From contig ADNK01003167.1 of the NCBI GenBank assembly GCA_000320545.1, forward strand, positions 1-64,000: a stretch of 64,000 nucleotides of DNA, read 5' to 3'. Shown here one piece after another: positions 24,040 to 34,530 of this stretch; position 1 is the first letter of the stretch; every line of letters starts with the position of its first letter. The DNA comes from Bigelowiella natans CCMP2755. Lineage: Eukaryota > Cercozoa > Chlorarachniophyceae. Both the position numbers and the translations under genes were made by a program. The notes under the pieces are model-generated. The model saw only the letters and a list, made by a program, of their open reading frames with translations. It was not told the origin of the DNA and ran no database searches.

Positions 24040-25960
24040 AACAATAACTGACTTCAATTTCTGGTAATTTCTCATGGAAAATCCTTGTCGCACACCTAAA
24101 TCACCTTGGAAACCCATGATCTTCTTGCGGGATTCAGATGCTGTGGCTGGACGCTTGACGCTGAACCATTCGGATTTCGGCATTTCCACATCTTCAACCT
24201 GTGCCAAGTGTTGCATCTCTGCAAGGCCCAAAACCAAGGATCCATGGTTGCTTTCGTTGACCTACGCAAAGCCCATGACAAAGTTTGGATCCAAGGTCTA
24301 CGAGCCAAGCTGCCAAGGAGTGGTGTGACGGGCAGAATGCACAACCTCCTCAAGAATGCACTGGCCTCCCAATCCCGCAGGGCCAGGTCCCCGATTGATC
24401 AATCTCTGAGCCAACCCTTCCACGTCAACCAAGGTCTCCCTCAAGGTGCCCCGGAATCACAAGTTCCACTTGCTCTGTTCATCAACGACCTCACAGAACG
24501 GCTGAGACAGCGTGGTTGTGGCGTCCAGTTTGCCAACACTCGCAGACCAGGTCTCTTCTTTGCAGACGACATCGCTCTGGTTGCTGCCACTCCTCTAGAC
24601 ATCAAGCTGCCCCTTGAAGTGACGACTCAATGGTGCAGAGAATGGAGACTCAAGGCCAACGGAGACAAGTCTGGCACCACGATTGTCGAGTCTTCTGTTC
24701 TCAAACAGGAGTGTTCACGATGTGAGTTCAGGTGTTGTGGGGAATTGATGCGCGCAGTGAACCAACATCGATGCTTGGGAATTGCCTTCCAAAGCTCCTT
24801 GTCATTCCACACACACATCATGGACACTGTGAAAGCAGCGAAGCGAGCTTCCGGCAGGCTCAAGTGTGGCTTTGCTGGGCACTCAGGCCTCCGACCCAGA
24901 ACACGGATCCATCTTTGGAATGCTCTCGTGCGCCCCACTCTTGAGTGTGGCATGGGTCTGATTTGTCCCACTCTGCCTCAATGTCTCAAAAACCGGCTGC
25001 AGAGTGTCCAGACTCAGTTCCTCAGAGAGACTCTTCGTGCCCATGGCCAACCACTGTGTTTCCTGTTGTCTGAGTGTGGCCAGGAAGGTTCACAGGCCCG
25101 CTGGGACAAGTCTCTCATGAGCCTCCTGAGCAGGATGCGTCAGCAACCTGATGAATCCATGACAAAGGATCTTCCACACCTGTCCCTGGATCAGGCTGAT
25201 GCTCTGTGCTCAAGTTGGGGTCACAACGTTGGGTCTGTTCTTCACCGTGTCACTGGCTGTGACCAACCTGCCTGTGGCTTTGACCTGTTGGTCAACTTGG
25301 ACCAGTCCTGTCCAAAACTGGTTGATGTTGACCTCAATCGTGGAATCAGGGCTCATCTGTCCACCAATGGCAACTTGTGTCGCAGCTTTTGTTCGTTCGT
25401 CAAACCCGACACCCCAATTTGCAAATCCAGAGCCTGGGCGAGGAGCCACATTGGAAGACCAGCTTCCAGATTGTTTGAGTGTTGCCTTGATGATTGGCAT
25501 GACAATTCAGGTGTGTTGCTCAAACTTCAGCTCCGCTCTGGGACTTGCGAAACTGAGGAGCACAGGGCTGAAGTTTGCAACTTGCCCCCCTCTTTCTCGG
25601 TGTGTCCTCTTTGCAATGCTGAAGTTGTTCAAAGTGTCAACCACCTCATCCATCATTGCACTCACTTGAATGCAGAGAGATGCAAGCTTCTCTCGCACAT
25701 GAGATCAGCTCTGGCCGATCCGATCGATCGTTGACCATCGCACAGACACAGCCTTTGGGAAGCAATTGGTTCGCTTGGATGCATTGCGTCGCTGCCATGT
25801 TGCTGCTAGCTAGCTAGTCATGCTGTTTCACAACAGCCATGATGCCAATTCTCAAAACGTGCTGGTTTCTGCACAGTTTCACCAGTCAGTTCGAGGCACT
25901 GCGTTTCGCACTGCAGTCCATCATCAAGTTTCTTTCTTTCAAAGTTGATCACGACTTTCA
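24040..25960 (+). mobile_element. 5'-truncated LINE (non-LTR retrotransposon) with 3' flank
   Basis: The reverse-transcriptase ORF and about 200 bases of its 3' flank. No endonuclease domain is found upstream, so the copy is truncated at its 5' end, as is common for target-primed insertion. Just past the ORF a second frame (GKQLVRLDALRRC, about 25761-25800) matches the tail of the second copy at 34.2 kb, so the ORF probably ends early by a frameshift near 25725. The conserved core GCACTGCGTTTCGCA (25896-25910) lies 160 bases beyond. Borders, poly-A tail and target duplications were not identified. Confidence 0.82.
24106..25734 (+). CDS. LINE reverse transcriptase, C-terminal part of ORF2
   Basis: An intronless 542-codon ORF. 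The RT fingers and palm are visible: AFVDLRKAHDKVW (about 49-61), GLPQGAPES (110-118), and the catalytic FFADDIALVA (151-160) with the two aspartates kept. A thumb-like region with WCREWRLKANGDKS follows. Near the C-terminus a CCHC knuckle, C500-x2-C503-x9-H513-x4-C518 (CPLC ... HLIHHC), is typical of LINE ORF2 proteins. There is no apurinic endonuclease domain in the window. GC content and codon use are higher than in neighbouring genes, as expected for a mobile element. The first ATG is probably not the native start. The long open frame suggests a fairly recent insertion. Confidence 0.9.
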   Translation: METHDLLAGFRCCGWTLDAEPFGFRHFHIFNLCQVLHLCKAQNQGSMVAFVDLRKAHDKVWIQGLRAKLPRSGVTGRMHNLLKNALASQSRRARSPIDQSLSQPFHVNQGLPQGAPESQVPLALFINDLTERLRQRGCGVQFANTRRPGLFFADDIALVAATPLDIKLPLEVTTQWCREWRLKANGDKSGTTIVESSVLKQECSRCEFRCCGELMRAVNQHRCLGIAFQSSLSFHTHIMDTVKAAKRASGRLKCGFAGHSGLRPRTRIHLWNALVRPTLECGMGLICPTLPQCLKNRLQSVQTQFLRETLRAHGQPLCFLLSECGQEGSQARWDKSLMSLLSRMRQQPDESMTKDLPHLSLDQADALCSSWGHNVGSVLHRVTGCDQPACGFDLLVNLDQSCPKLVDVDLNRGIRAHLSTNGNLCRSFCSFVKPDTPICKSRAWARSHIGRPASRLFECCLDDWHDNSGVLLKLQLRSGTCETEEHRAEVCNLPPSFSVCPLCNAEVVQSVNHLIHHCTHLNAERCKLLSHMRSALADPIDR

Positions 25961-26831
25961 TCAATTCGATGCTGCTGATCCGATGCACTCCCGCTTCGGA
26001 CCCGAGCACACTTCGCGTGCTGTGCAGCAGTGCATGACAATCAATCCATGCGTGGCGCGCAGATGTCATGGCGATGTGCGAATGGGATCATGTTGCAGGA
26101 TGGGTGCCGCAATGCGACATCAATGACCCTAATGCGACATCAATTGATGCAGAACGAACAACATCACACATGACTTTGTTCATTTGCATTCATTCACACA
26201 GCAAATGCATGGGTGCGACGCAGTGACAACGCGAAGGAATGTTGCAACGAAGTAGCTGTTCATCATCAAATGTGGCTGTTTGCACATGCTGTGAAAATTG
26301 GCACCAGTAGTGACAACGATGATCCGGGAGGTGACCAAATCCAAACGAAGCTGAGATGTATGGAAAATAAACTACATCCACGCTCGCTCAAGGGCATCAT
26401 CATCATCAAGATGTTCATAATTCAAGACAACATCATTTTGAAGTCAGTGGATCCATATGCAAATGCTAAGGCCAGTAGAAGAGACTGGTTGTTCTAGTTC
26501 TCGTCGCTGTCATCCAGTGACAAGCCCTTAGATCGCAATTAAGCCTGTCTATACCATGTTAATAATTTATTTCTACATGAATAGGCTAATCTATTGTACT
26601 TCTAGGTTGCTCGCGAAATAATATCTGAAGGTCGCTCTAAATTTATTGATCATCGGATTCATGAGGACCTCTAAAGTTTGATCCTACACGGTCACACCAC
26701 GCTGTAATTATTAACTGGTCTTGTGGCACGGAGAGCCTTAATAAATACACAATATTTACTGTGAAGAAATAATATCTTTGCTACTACATTAGCTCTATTC
26801 CTAGCCGGCTGATTCTGCAACCATTGTATTG
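25961..26831. other. Non-coding flank of the LINE
   Basis: Up to about 26400 the sequence keeps the TGCA/GCATG-rich composition of the LINE-associated blocks, with short overlapping ORFs only. From about 26400 it turns AT-rich and leads to the 3' end of the ankyrin gene. No gene seen. Confidence 0.5.
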
Positions 26832-27611
26832 CTATTTGAAAAAAGAAAGCAGGTGAAACAATTCCTTCTCCTCAGAGTTTATTAGCTGTAACATAAACGA
26901 CCCAATAGTAAACTCTTGAATCATTTCTATGTTTTCCGTTATAAAATACGGGAGTAAGTACTGTCTGACATGATTTAGCCAACATTTGAATGTTTTCGAC
27001 CCCTTGTGAACACAATTTGCCAGCATTTGTGGGTGGGTTAGAATCAAATCTTTCATACTTTGACCATGTAAGTCTTTTTGTTCAAAATCAAGTCCTTCAA
27101 GTATAGAGTGATAGGTAAGAAGAGATACCATCTCTTTTCTTATATTCAGGTCACGTGCTACTGGCGACTTGAGCCATGTGCTTGCTATCATTAACGGAGA
27201 TCTACCATCAAGATCGATAGAGAGACATGATGCGTTGTTGTCCAATAATATTTTGACAGCTTGCAAATTATTGGCTCGAAACGCTTCATGTAAAGGAGTT
27301 TCCTTATCTTTGCTGACGTGGCTTACGTATTCTGGATTTTTCCGGCATGCTTTTTGCAGCAAAGTCGCATAGCTCTGCCCCTGAATGGCAGCGAGATAAT
27401 GCAAAGTAGTCTGACCGATGTTATTAACGGAAACTTCGATGTCACAACTCTGAAGCGAGAAGATTAGATCCTCCGATTTTTTTAATAGCTTTACGTCCTC
27501 CCCTCGTGAGTAGACTTCAGAAGCACGTATAATCGCCAGCGTCCGCATGAGAATATTTGAAGGATGATTTCGCTGTTGGATCCCCCCCCTTTCATTTTTT
27601 CGACGTTGCAT
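26832..27611 (-). CDS. Ankyrin-repeat protein
   Basis: A single-exon ORF of 259 residues. At least three ankyrin-type units are visible: NNIGQTTLHYLAAIQGQ (about 62-78), KDKETPLHEAFRANNLQ followed by AVKILLDNNA (about 103-130), and LDGRSPLMIASTWLKS (about 134-149). These form helix-turn-helix protein-binding repeats. The N-terminal 40 residues are basic and the C-terminal 80 have no recognised domain. The absence of introns is unusual for this window. The ATG at 27611 opens the frame, and the neighbour on the other strand starts 368 bases away, so the two genes share a promoter region. Function beyond protein binding cannot be read. Confidence 0.82.
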   Translation of the reverse strand: MQRRKNERGGIQQRNHPSNILMRTLAIIRASEVYSRGEDVKLLKKSEDLIFSLQSCDIEVSVNNIGQTTLHYLAAIQGQSYATLLQKACRKNPEYVSHVSKDKETPLHEAFRANNLQAVKILLDNNASCLSIDLDGRSPLMIASTWLKSPVARDLNIRKEMVSLLTYHSILEGLDFEQKDLHGQSMKDLILTHPQMLANCVHKGSKTFKCWLNHVRQYLLPYFITENIEMIQEFTIGSFMLQLINSEEKELFHLLSFFK

Positions 27612-27978
27612 AATTTCGGAGCCTTAGATGATAGTAGTAGCATTATAGAAAATACATTGATCTAGTTGCGCAGGTGGTGTGGGTTTGGATTTTGGTTGTC
27701 CATAATTGGAGCAGTACTCGTACATCATCGGCTGGACATCCATCATCATCATCGGCTCTTGTGCAAGTAGTAGTAGTAGTAATGTACGAGTAGTGCAAAC
27801 AACGACTCCCAACATAGGATGGATGATGGATAAATAATAAGAATAATACCGGTACTAATAACAACAACAACAATAACAACAATTCGTAGGAGCCAAAAAC
27901 AATCAATTTCTCTCTCAAAAGTATGATGAGTAGGTCACTGAGAACAACCCTGCAAACCCTTTCGACACAAATGTTGGA
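27612..27978. promoter_or_regulatory. Divergent intergenic region, ankyrin / NTase genes
   Basis: 368 bases separate the two start codons, so promoters of both genes must lie here. It contains a short (TAG)n run at about 27769-27780 and an (AAC)n run at about 27857-27880. No clear TATA box. Confidence 0.35.
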
Positions 27979-29133
27979 ATGATAATGAGCACGAAAGAAC
28001 AAGCGAGAAAGGCTAGTGAATGTCACCGACAAAAGATGTTGAAGAAGACTATGTGCCAGCAGAGGAAACAACAAAGGGCGATCTTGCGGGAAATGAAGCG
28101 CAAGGAACGAGAGAAGGAGGCCGTGGAGAAGGAGTCACAACGCAGACTAGCGCGGGCTAACCTGAAACGATTAGCCATGTCGGTATGGGACGAGCTAGTA
28201 AACATTCATGATGGAGAAATGAAGAGATTGGGGTTAGAAAGTTTGAAAGTACTGCACAAATATTTCTTCAAAAAAAATCCATCAGGAAAACACAAAGCGA
28301 TGGAAAGGTTGCAGAAAGATGTAGCTGGATGGGACGAACTGATGGTCGATGGGATATTCCCAGACATCGAGTCACATGCAGCTTTCAAGCTGAAGGGATC
28401 CACGTTCGAAATCAGACGAAATCGTTTCGAGGATCCCATTCCTTTCACAGGAGAGGCAAAGAATTGGAAAGAAGCTATATTTTACATGGCCCGTTTCGTA
28501 ACTCACCACACTAAGATGATGCCATATGGGGGTTTCTTTCGTGATGGTATATTGAATTGCGATTACCATTCTGATATGGACCTTGACATCCGTGTACCGC
28601 GAGAAGTGGGAAGAAAGACAGCACTCGGAACCTTGAAAAGTTGGGGATTAGGTTGTGGTATTGAATATGTGTGCCAAGGTGACAAACTAAACGTTGTGTC
28701 TAATTGTTTAAACACATATTAACATTGACATGTACCGCATTTAATATGGATTGTAGGAAAACAAAAAGGAAGGAAATTGGAAGAACACACCTTCAGATGC
28801 TCCTCAGATATGCACGTCTTCAATGTCCAGTTGATAGACTGGAATGCTTTCCAGGAGAAAGACGGAAAGTACAATCTAGATTTCACAGCAAATGCTTTCT
28901 GTGCCATGGAGGGGGAAATGTTGTTAATTCCGTGGCGCAATCCTATGGTAGAAGAAGGTCAAGTAATCGATGACATACGGAATAAAATAATGAGACCTTG
29001 CAAGCCAGTGTTGGGAGATGAACTCATGGAAGCCAGGGCAGCAAGGTTCTCCCGTAGAGGATGGACAATGATGGACTACACATGGGATTTGACAGGATTA
29101 CACCAAATCCGAGATGAAGGATCAACTACATAA
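27979..29133 (+). CDS. Nucleotidyltransferase-fold protein, giant-virus/algal type
   Basis: Two exons, 27979-28678 and 28757-29133, give 358 residues. Residues 1-62 are a strongly basic helix (EMKRKEREKEAVEKE). The core holds GGFFRDG (184-190) followed by DMDLDI (199-204), the glycine-rich loop and metal-binding aspartates of the polymerase-beta nucleotidyltransferase fold. Later come FNVQLIDW, YNLDFTANAFCA and RRGWTM, an arrangement I associate with uncharacterised proteins of large DNA viruses and of algae and oomycetes. The splice GTGCCAAG|GTGACA to TTGTAG|GAAAAC restores the frame exactly. The reaction is unknown: RNA tailing, tRNA repair or a degenerate regulatory role are all possible. 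The single short intron suggests it is settled in the host genome. Fold call is moderately firm, origin is inference. Confidence 0.62.
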
Positions 29134-30079
29134 TGTGATAATCGATTTTGGCATGCATGCACGTTCCATTATTAACATGAGTAGTGATTACACCCAGCAT
29201 GGTGTGATATGGCACACTGGAGGGTTCGATTCCCACCCCATGCATATGATATACACATAATATATAAAACAACCATACACATAACAACAAGTTGACGCTT
29301 TTCACTTTGTTGACATACCTCTCCAATTCAACGAAATTGAATGAGGTAGAAAGCAGAACAACAGTTCCCTCCCGCGCCTGCATGCTACAACAAATAACAT
29401 AAAATTATGCGTTAGAGAATAACAGTATCATGCACTAAGGAGAACGGACAAGAAGTGTACATTGACACATCGTCTATTCATCTCATCAAAATGAGCGATG
29501 AAAGGAACCCGGAGCGGAACACAAGCTGTCATACCCCCCCACAAACACCATGGCAGGGTTCATATGATTTTAATAGGCAGTAGGTAGAAGATTGGGGGTG
29601 GGAAAGACGATATATGGACAAATGGCTCGATGTCAATTTTCGTCTTTAGAGTACAATGAGGTCATTTTTAATGTCTGTTTTCGGCCATACAAGGCACAAC
29701 TCGAGTTTTAAATTACAAAAAAGTGCATTTTACCCCTCCTTCCCCCCCCCCGTGTTCAGTTGTTTTAGACACTGAAAGAGAACTGAATGAAATGATGTTC
29801 GGGAACGTGTAAGTACTTTTTAGGCGTGCTTCCCCGCCCGGGGCTGGTGGACTGTGGACCGAGAAATTAATTCCCGAAAATAGCGACCATAGATTGTCGC
29901 ACACTTCCTACGTAGGGGGTTTTATATATGGCGACAATGATGATGATTGTGCTCTACTCCTGACAAAGAACTTTTCTCTTGTTTTATCTGCCGATCATCG
30001 GTTGTTGTCGATTAAGCTCGTCCACAAAGCAGCAGCACCCCCTCGTTACACCATCGTCGTAGTAGAATTAATCTCTGCA
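29134..30079. other. Intergenic, NTase to P450, with a tRNA-like B box
   Basis: No convincing gene. At 29211-29225 the sequence GGAGGGTTCGATTCC matches the tRNA T-arm/B-box consensus, but no matching acceptor stem or clear D-arm is found around it. An isolated minus-strand exon-like piece at 29318-29383 (MQAREGTVVLLSTSF...) has good splice sites but no partner. Runs of C occur near 29535 and 29743. Confidence 0.45.
29170..29235 (+). other. tRNA-derived fragment or SINE head (B box)
   Basis: GGTTCGATTCC is a perfect match to the Pol III B-box consensus. The arm GAGGG/CCCAC pairs at four of five positions. The upstream part (CCCAGCATGGTGTGATATGG) could hold a weak A box but does not fold into a full tRNA. 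A SINE or tRNA pseudogene is the likely origin; chance is possible. Confidence 0.3.
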
Positions 30080-30233
30080 ATGCGGCGGTACCTTTCATTC
30101 CCAGCCGTCCATAAGATCTCACTTTCGTTTGGGATTGCAGCACTACTTGGACTGCTTATTCTCCAACTTCCACAAGGCGGCTCATATATTTTAGGAATAA
30201 ACCCCTCAACAGGACGGGTACCAAGCCCAGAGG

Positions 30234-30277
<44 letters not shown>

Positions 30278-32133
30278 TTTTTTTCTATTACGCGCTAGTA
30301 TACAGTATGCTCCAGCTACCACTGAATAGAAGGCTTAGAAAGCATCAAACTAGATAAACTGATATGGGAGACTGAAATTTGATGCGGACACTCATGAGCA
30401 AAACACGGATGATTTTTGTCCTGCAAATGCCCGTTTAACATTAGATATTAATCTTGCTGCGATTTATCGCGAGGGCTACATTGTTATTTGTACTAGCTTA
30501 GAAAGCTATATCTTACAATGAAGGAAATTCGTTGTTTGAACTACTACTAGGTTAGAAAACAACTAGATCTCCCACCAGGCCGCGTAGGAGCAATAGGCTT
30601 GAGAGAGACAGCAGCTTACATGAAAGACGGTGAAGGTTATCTGAAAGGTAAGATGAAGATAAATCATACTGATTTATACTGTTATATGCTATACATAAGT
30701 ATGACTCATATTTTGTTTCCAGAGCGTGTTGAAATGCACGGTCCGGTCTTTAAAACTGGGCTATTTTTCCGCCCAACAGTGATGGTAGGCTCAAAGGCTG
30801 CAGTCCGCGACTTTCTACCTGTTGAACCTAGTGTCTCTGAAAGTTCTCTACCTCCATCCTTTGTCCAGCTTCATACGCCTTACTCGGCGCTGAATCAAAA
30901 GGGAGATCAGCTTAAGGCTACCCGTGCAGTTTACTCTGAAATTCTTGGCAAGGAAGCTTTGTTGAGCTATTGGCCACAGATTCGGGCAAATATGGTTCAA
31001 TCGGTGGAGGATGGTCTTGCAGCATCATCCAATGGAGACAATATAATGACACCAATTCGTGACGGAGTGCTTGGCCTTTACTTTCAACTGTGGATGGGTT
31101 TGAACGTGAACGACCGAAATAAAAAACTTTTTACGGATTTCAATGCAGGACTACTATCCCCTATGCCAATAAATCTACCATGGACAGCATTTGGCAAAGC
31201 AATGAGAGCTCGTGAAACAATATGCGCGGAGACGAAGGCACTTATCGAGTCTCATATCCGTGATGGAAAAAACCAAGGTTTTGACTTATTTACGAAGGTA
31301 CTCTCTCAAGCAAGGGACGAAAGCGGTAAACCCTGGAGCACACACCGTATGTCGATAGTAAGCTTGCTATTTGTGTGGGGAGCTTACGAGGAGACTGCTG
31401 CCGTGATAACCAACACATTGAGATTGCTAAGCTTGCACCCCGAATATGTGCCCAAGATTCGAAAAGAGCTTGAGGAATTCGCGCCTAATGGTGTAGGAGA
31501 GGCTTCGTTGAAAGACTTGGCCTCGATGAGGTAGTGATAGGATAAAACAAAGAAGGAAAGCCAGATGGATCTTGTTGATACGTGCACGCAATAATATATT
31601 CTGTATAATGCTGCTAAATCACTGTGTGTATTACTAATAAGCAGAGTTTTTGCTGAAAAGCAGTGTCTATTCTTCTTATTCCTCCTCCTCCTCCTCCTCC
31701 TCTCAGCTTTCTTAGGGCATGTGTCAAGGAGGGAATCCGATTAATACCTCCAAGTGGTGGTGGCATGAGAGTAACAACTCAAGATATTGAATTGGCTGGT
31801 TATCGTATTCCAAAGGGCTGGGTAGTTACTGCAGATCCACGAATAGCTAACAAGCAAGAAGATATCTTCGGAACAGATATCGACAGCTATAACCCCGAGA
31901 GGTTCATTCAAAAGCGCTTTACTTCAAACGAGTTTTTCCCTGGTGGAATAGGATCGCATGCTTGCCCAGGAATTGAAATGTCAGAATTGGTTTCCATGAC
32001 ATACTTAGCTTCTTTCATGGAGAATTTCAGCTCGTGGGAACAAACAGCTGGGACTAGCTTAGCTTGGAGTTACATTCCTTTCCAAGTAATGACAAATTTT
32101 CAGGTAAACCTAAAGCGCCGCACTTTTCCATAG
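30080..32133 (+). CDS. Cytochrome P450
   Basis: Four exons, 30080-30232, 30551-30647, 30723-31530 and 31707-32133, join in phase into 494 residues, the usual P450 length. An N-terminal membrane anchor (FGIAALLGLLILQL, about 17-30) suggests an ER or envelope monooxygenase. Then LPPGRVGAIG (proline-rich hinge), an I-helix with WGAYEETAA in place of AGxDTT, the K-helix KEGIRL (ExxR), and the haem loop FFPGGIGSHACPG with its cysteine ligand. All catalytic landmarks are present, so the enzyme is probably active. The proline hinge and haem loop recall the CYP26/CYP120-like clan, but subfamily and substrate cannot be fixed. The last acceptor uses a (CTC)n array as its pyrimidine tract. Confidence 0.93.
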
Positions 32134-34233
32134 CTCCCCGGCAAACAATTTGTCTCCAAAAAAACCTTTTCGTAAAATAGAATTTTAAAAATAGACATCC
32201 CAAAAATCTTCTCCTTAAATGGAATTATAGATATGTAAACGGTAGATAAGGAAATTCCCTACAAATGTCACATTTATACATATTTGTATGTTTGTTGAGC
32301 GCCCATAAAGTCTTAGCTACTGTAGAGATCAATGGCATAGTAAAATGTTTGGTCAGTAATTTTTTTGGTCATTATCTTCACAATCCATGCCTCCTACGGC
32401 ACATATGAATATCTGAAATCGCCACGTGTGCTGACCGACACATGCATGACAATGAACAACGTGACACATGGTACATGTGTGGCTGCGGTGTTCCTTCTCA
32501 ACTACTTTCTGGCACTTTCTCAAACGGTCCACGATCCGAACGTATTGCTGTAACTTGTGTACCGTTTGTGCTGGGCATCGCACAGCAGCGTAGTCTAGTA
32601 GTGCCGCATGGAAATAAACGGCGAGCCACACGTGGAACGTTCTTCAACGTTCAAGTAGGGGCACCTAGTCGGAGGCGTTCTGGCTTTGTGCATTCGGACG
32701 TCGAGACAAGTTGTCATTGGTGAAGGTTTCCTGTTGGCGCGGCAAAACTTTTGGAACCTTGTGTCCTGCTAGGCTTTGTTGTGCCCTGTTGGGAGTGATC
32801 AACGTGCGCACATGATGCTGCCAAGTGCACAACACAACGTGACGGGGCACCAAAGTGAGCATGTCTAACAACAGCATGCGTGCGCAAGCAGCGACAAAAC
32901 AAAACGGTTGCGATGACCACTTGCATTGTGTGTCGCATTGGCACTCGAATCGAACTGTGTCATCGCACTGCAGTCGCATGTTTCTTTGGAGTGCGGGCCC
33001 CAGCAACGTCTCAAGCTAGCAGGTCTTGAAGTGTCGAATGAAGTCCCATTGCTTTGAACAAGTTGAGGTGTGAACTTGCAACGATGCACAGCCAAAAAAA
33101 GGGCCACAGAGCGCACTCCTCAGTGCACGTGTGCTTTGGAACACAGGTGACATGTTCACATGTGCTTCAGAACGCACATGCTAGCGCATGTGCCTCTAGC
33201 ACGTGCGTGTGTTGCATTCATGAACGTGTGTGCAGTGTCACTGCACACGTGTTGACAGTGCGTGTGCACAGCACAGGGTGGCCACCACACGGTTCTCGAT
33301 GTCGCACAGGTGCTGTGTCAGAGGCCTAGCAAGCTGCAGACGCGGGAGTGGCCACGTTTGATTCTTCAGCGCTGCTGTGCATTGCGAAAAGCGCAGGAAG
33401 CTTTGTCAATGAATGCGCCGTGACTGATGCGGTTGTTCGTTTTCCACCATTGTCTCCCTGCAGCATCTTGTTTGTTTCTCCCAAAAACCATGCACGTTGT
33501 GCGTCCATTGCAAAATGACATGCATGTGCAGCTTGAAATGTGTCCCGCTGGCCGCATCATGCTGCTTTCCAAAGCACGGGTCATTCTGACGGGGTTGCAA
33601 GCAGCTGGCCAGGCTGCATGACCAGAGGACTGGAGGAGAGCGTGTTGGTCACTTCTTCCTTCTTCACCAGCGTTGTGCCATCTCAAACAAACACAAAGAA
33701 ACGCACCTGGCAGGAAATCCATGCCTGCAAGTGACCACAATGAACGAAGCTGGTGTTGAAAAAGTGAATGAATGAATTGATTCCATTGGAGGTTGTGCAA
33801 GGTGAGTGAATCTGTGCAAGGAAAGAAACGTCGAAACGTTGAAACATTGAAACGTCAATCACACTTGACGTTCAACACGGTGCAGACAATGCGGTGCGTG
33901 CTGACGTGCGTGTGCGCCTCAAGGTTCAAGGTTCAAGACTCGTGTTTGTTCGACGTTCCAACAAGACGAGCCACTGGCTCTGTTGAGTGGCTGCTGGGCT
34001 GGATCGATGCGCCTCACGAAAAGAAAGAAAGAAAGAAAGAAAGAAACCTGATGATCGACCACGTTTTCAAAGTGTTGCATGACACTTGCAAAGTGCAAAA
34101 CGCAGTGAACAATGAGAACAATGAACAATGATGAAAAACTGCACTTCCATTGTGTGATCCGACAAGACGCCTCGAACTGGCTTCAGTGAGGACTGACTAG
34201 CAAACTAGCGGGGTTCATGCAAATTGGCACGAA
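32134..34233. repeat. LINE-associated composition block
   Basis: After about 200 AT-rich bases the sequence from 32360 on becomes rich in TGCA, CACG and GCAC words, with only short overlapping ORFs. An (AAAG)n run lies at 34020-34045. At 34056-34187 it carries the conserved core seen next to the LINE at 25.9 kb (TGACACTTGCAAAGTGC ... CGCAGTG ... CTCGAACTGG), in the orientation expected for the 3' end of the minus-strand LINE remnant that follows. Confidence 0.55.
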
Positions 34234-34530
34234 CTAAACATTGAATGCATCACAACTAGCAGCCAAATGACGACGACGCAAAGCATCCATCCTGAGCAGG
34301 AACTTCCTGACAGCCACGTCCACACGGAGATCAACGTTGGGGACAACCGAGGGGGCGCCGAGCAAAGACTCTGGTCTTGACAGAGTCAGGGGCATCAAAA
34401 AATGAAGAGCAACCAGGATGCACAGGGCCGAAAGCTGTTCTGATGTCGGAGAACAATTGAATTCTCACAGCATTCAAGTGAGCACGATGATGGATGAGGT
34501 GGTCAACATTGGGGTTGGCAGTGCTCGAGC
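34234..34530 (-). pseudogene. Decayed second copy of the LINE ORF2 C-terminus
   Basis: The minus frame reads NVDHLIHHRAHLNAVR, clearly matching NHLIHHCTHLNAER of the 24.1-25.7 kb LINE. Further on, RKFLLRMDALRRRH matches GKQLVRLDALRRC there. The cysteine ligand of the zinc knuckle is arginine here, a stop at 34331 breaks the frame before the tail, and no RT palm is found upstream. This is a dead, strongly 5'-truncated relative of the same family. On the opposite strand, long frames over 34560-34940 are unexplained. Confidence 0.75.

Noticed and set aside
29170-29250. Complete tRNA gene
   Set aside because: Only the T-arm/B box fits; no acceptor stem, D-arm or anticodon arm can be drawn.
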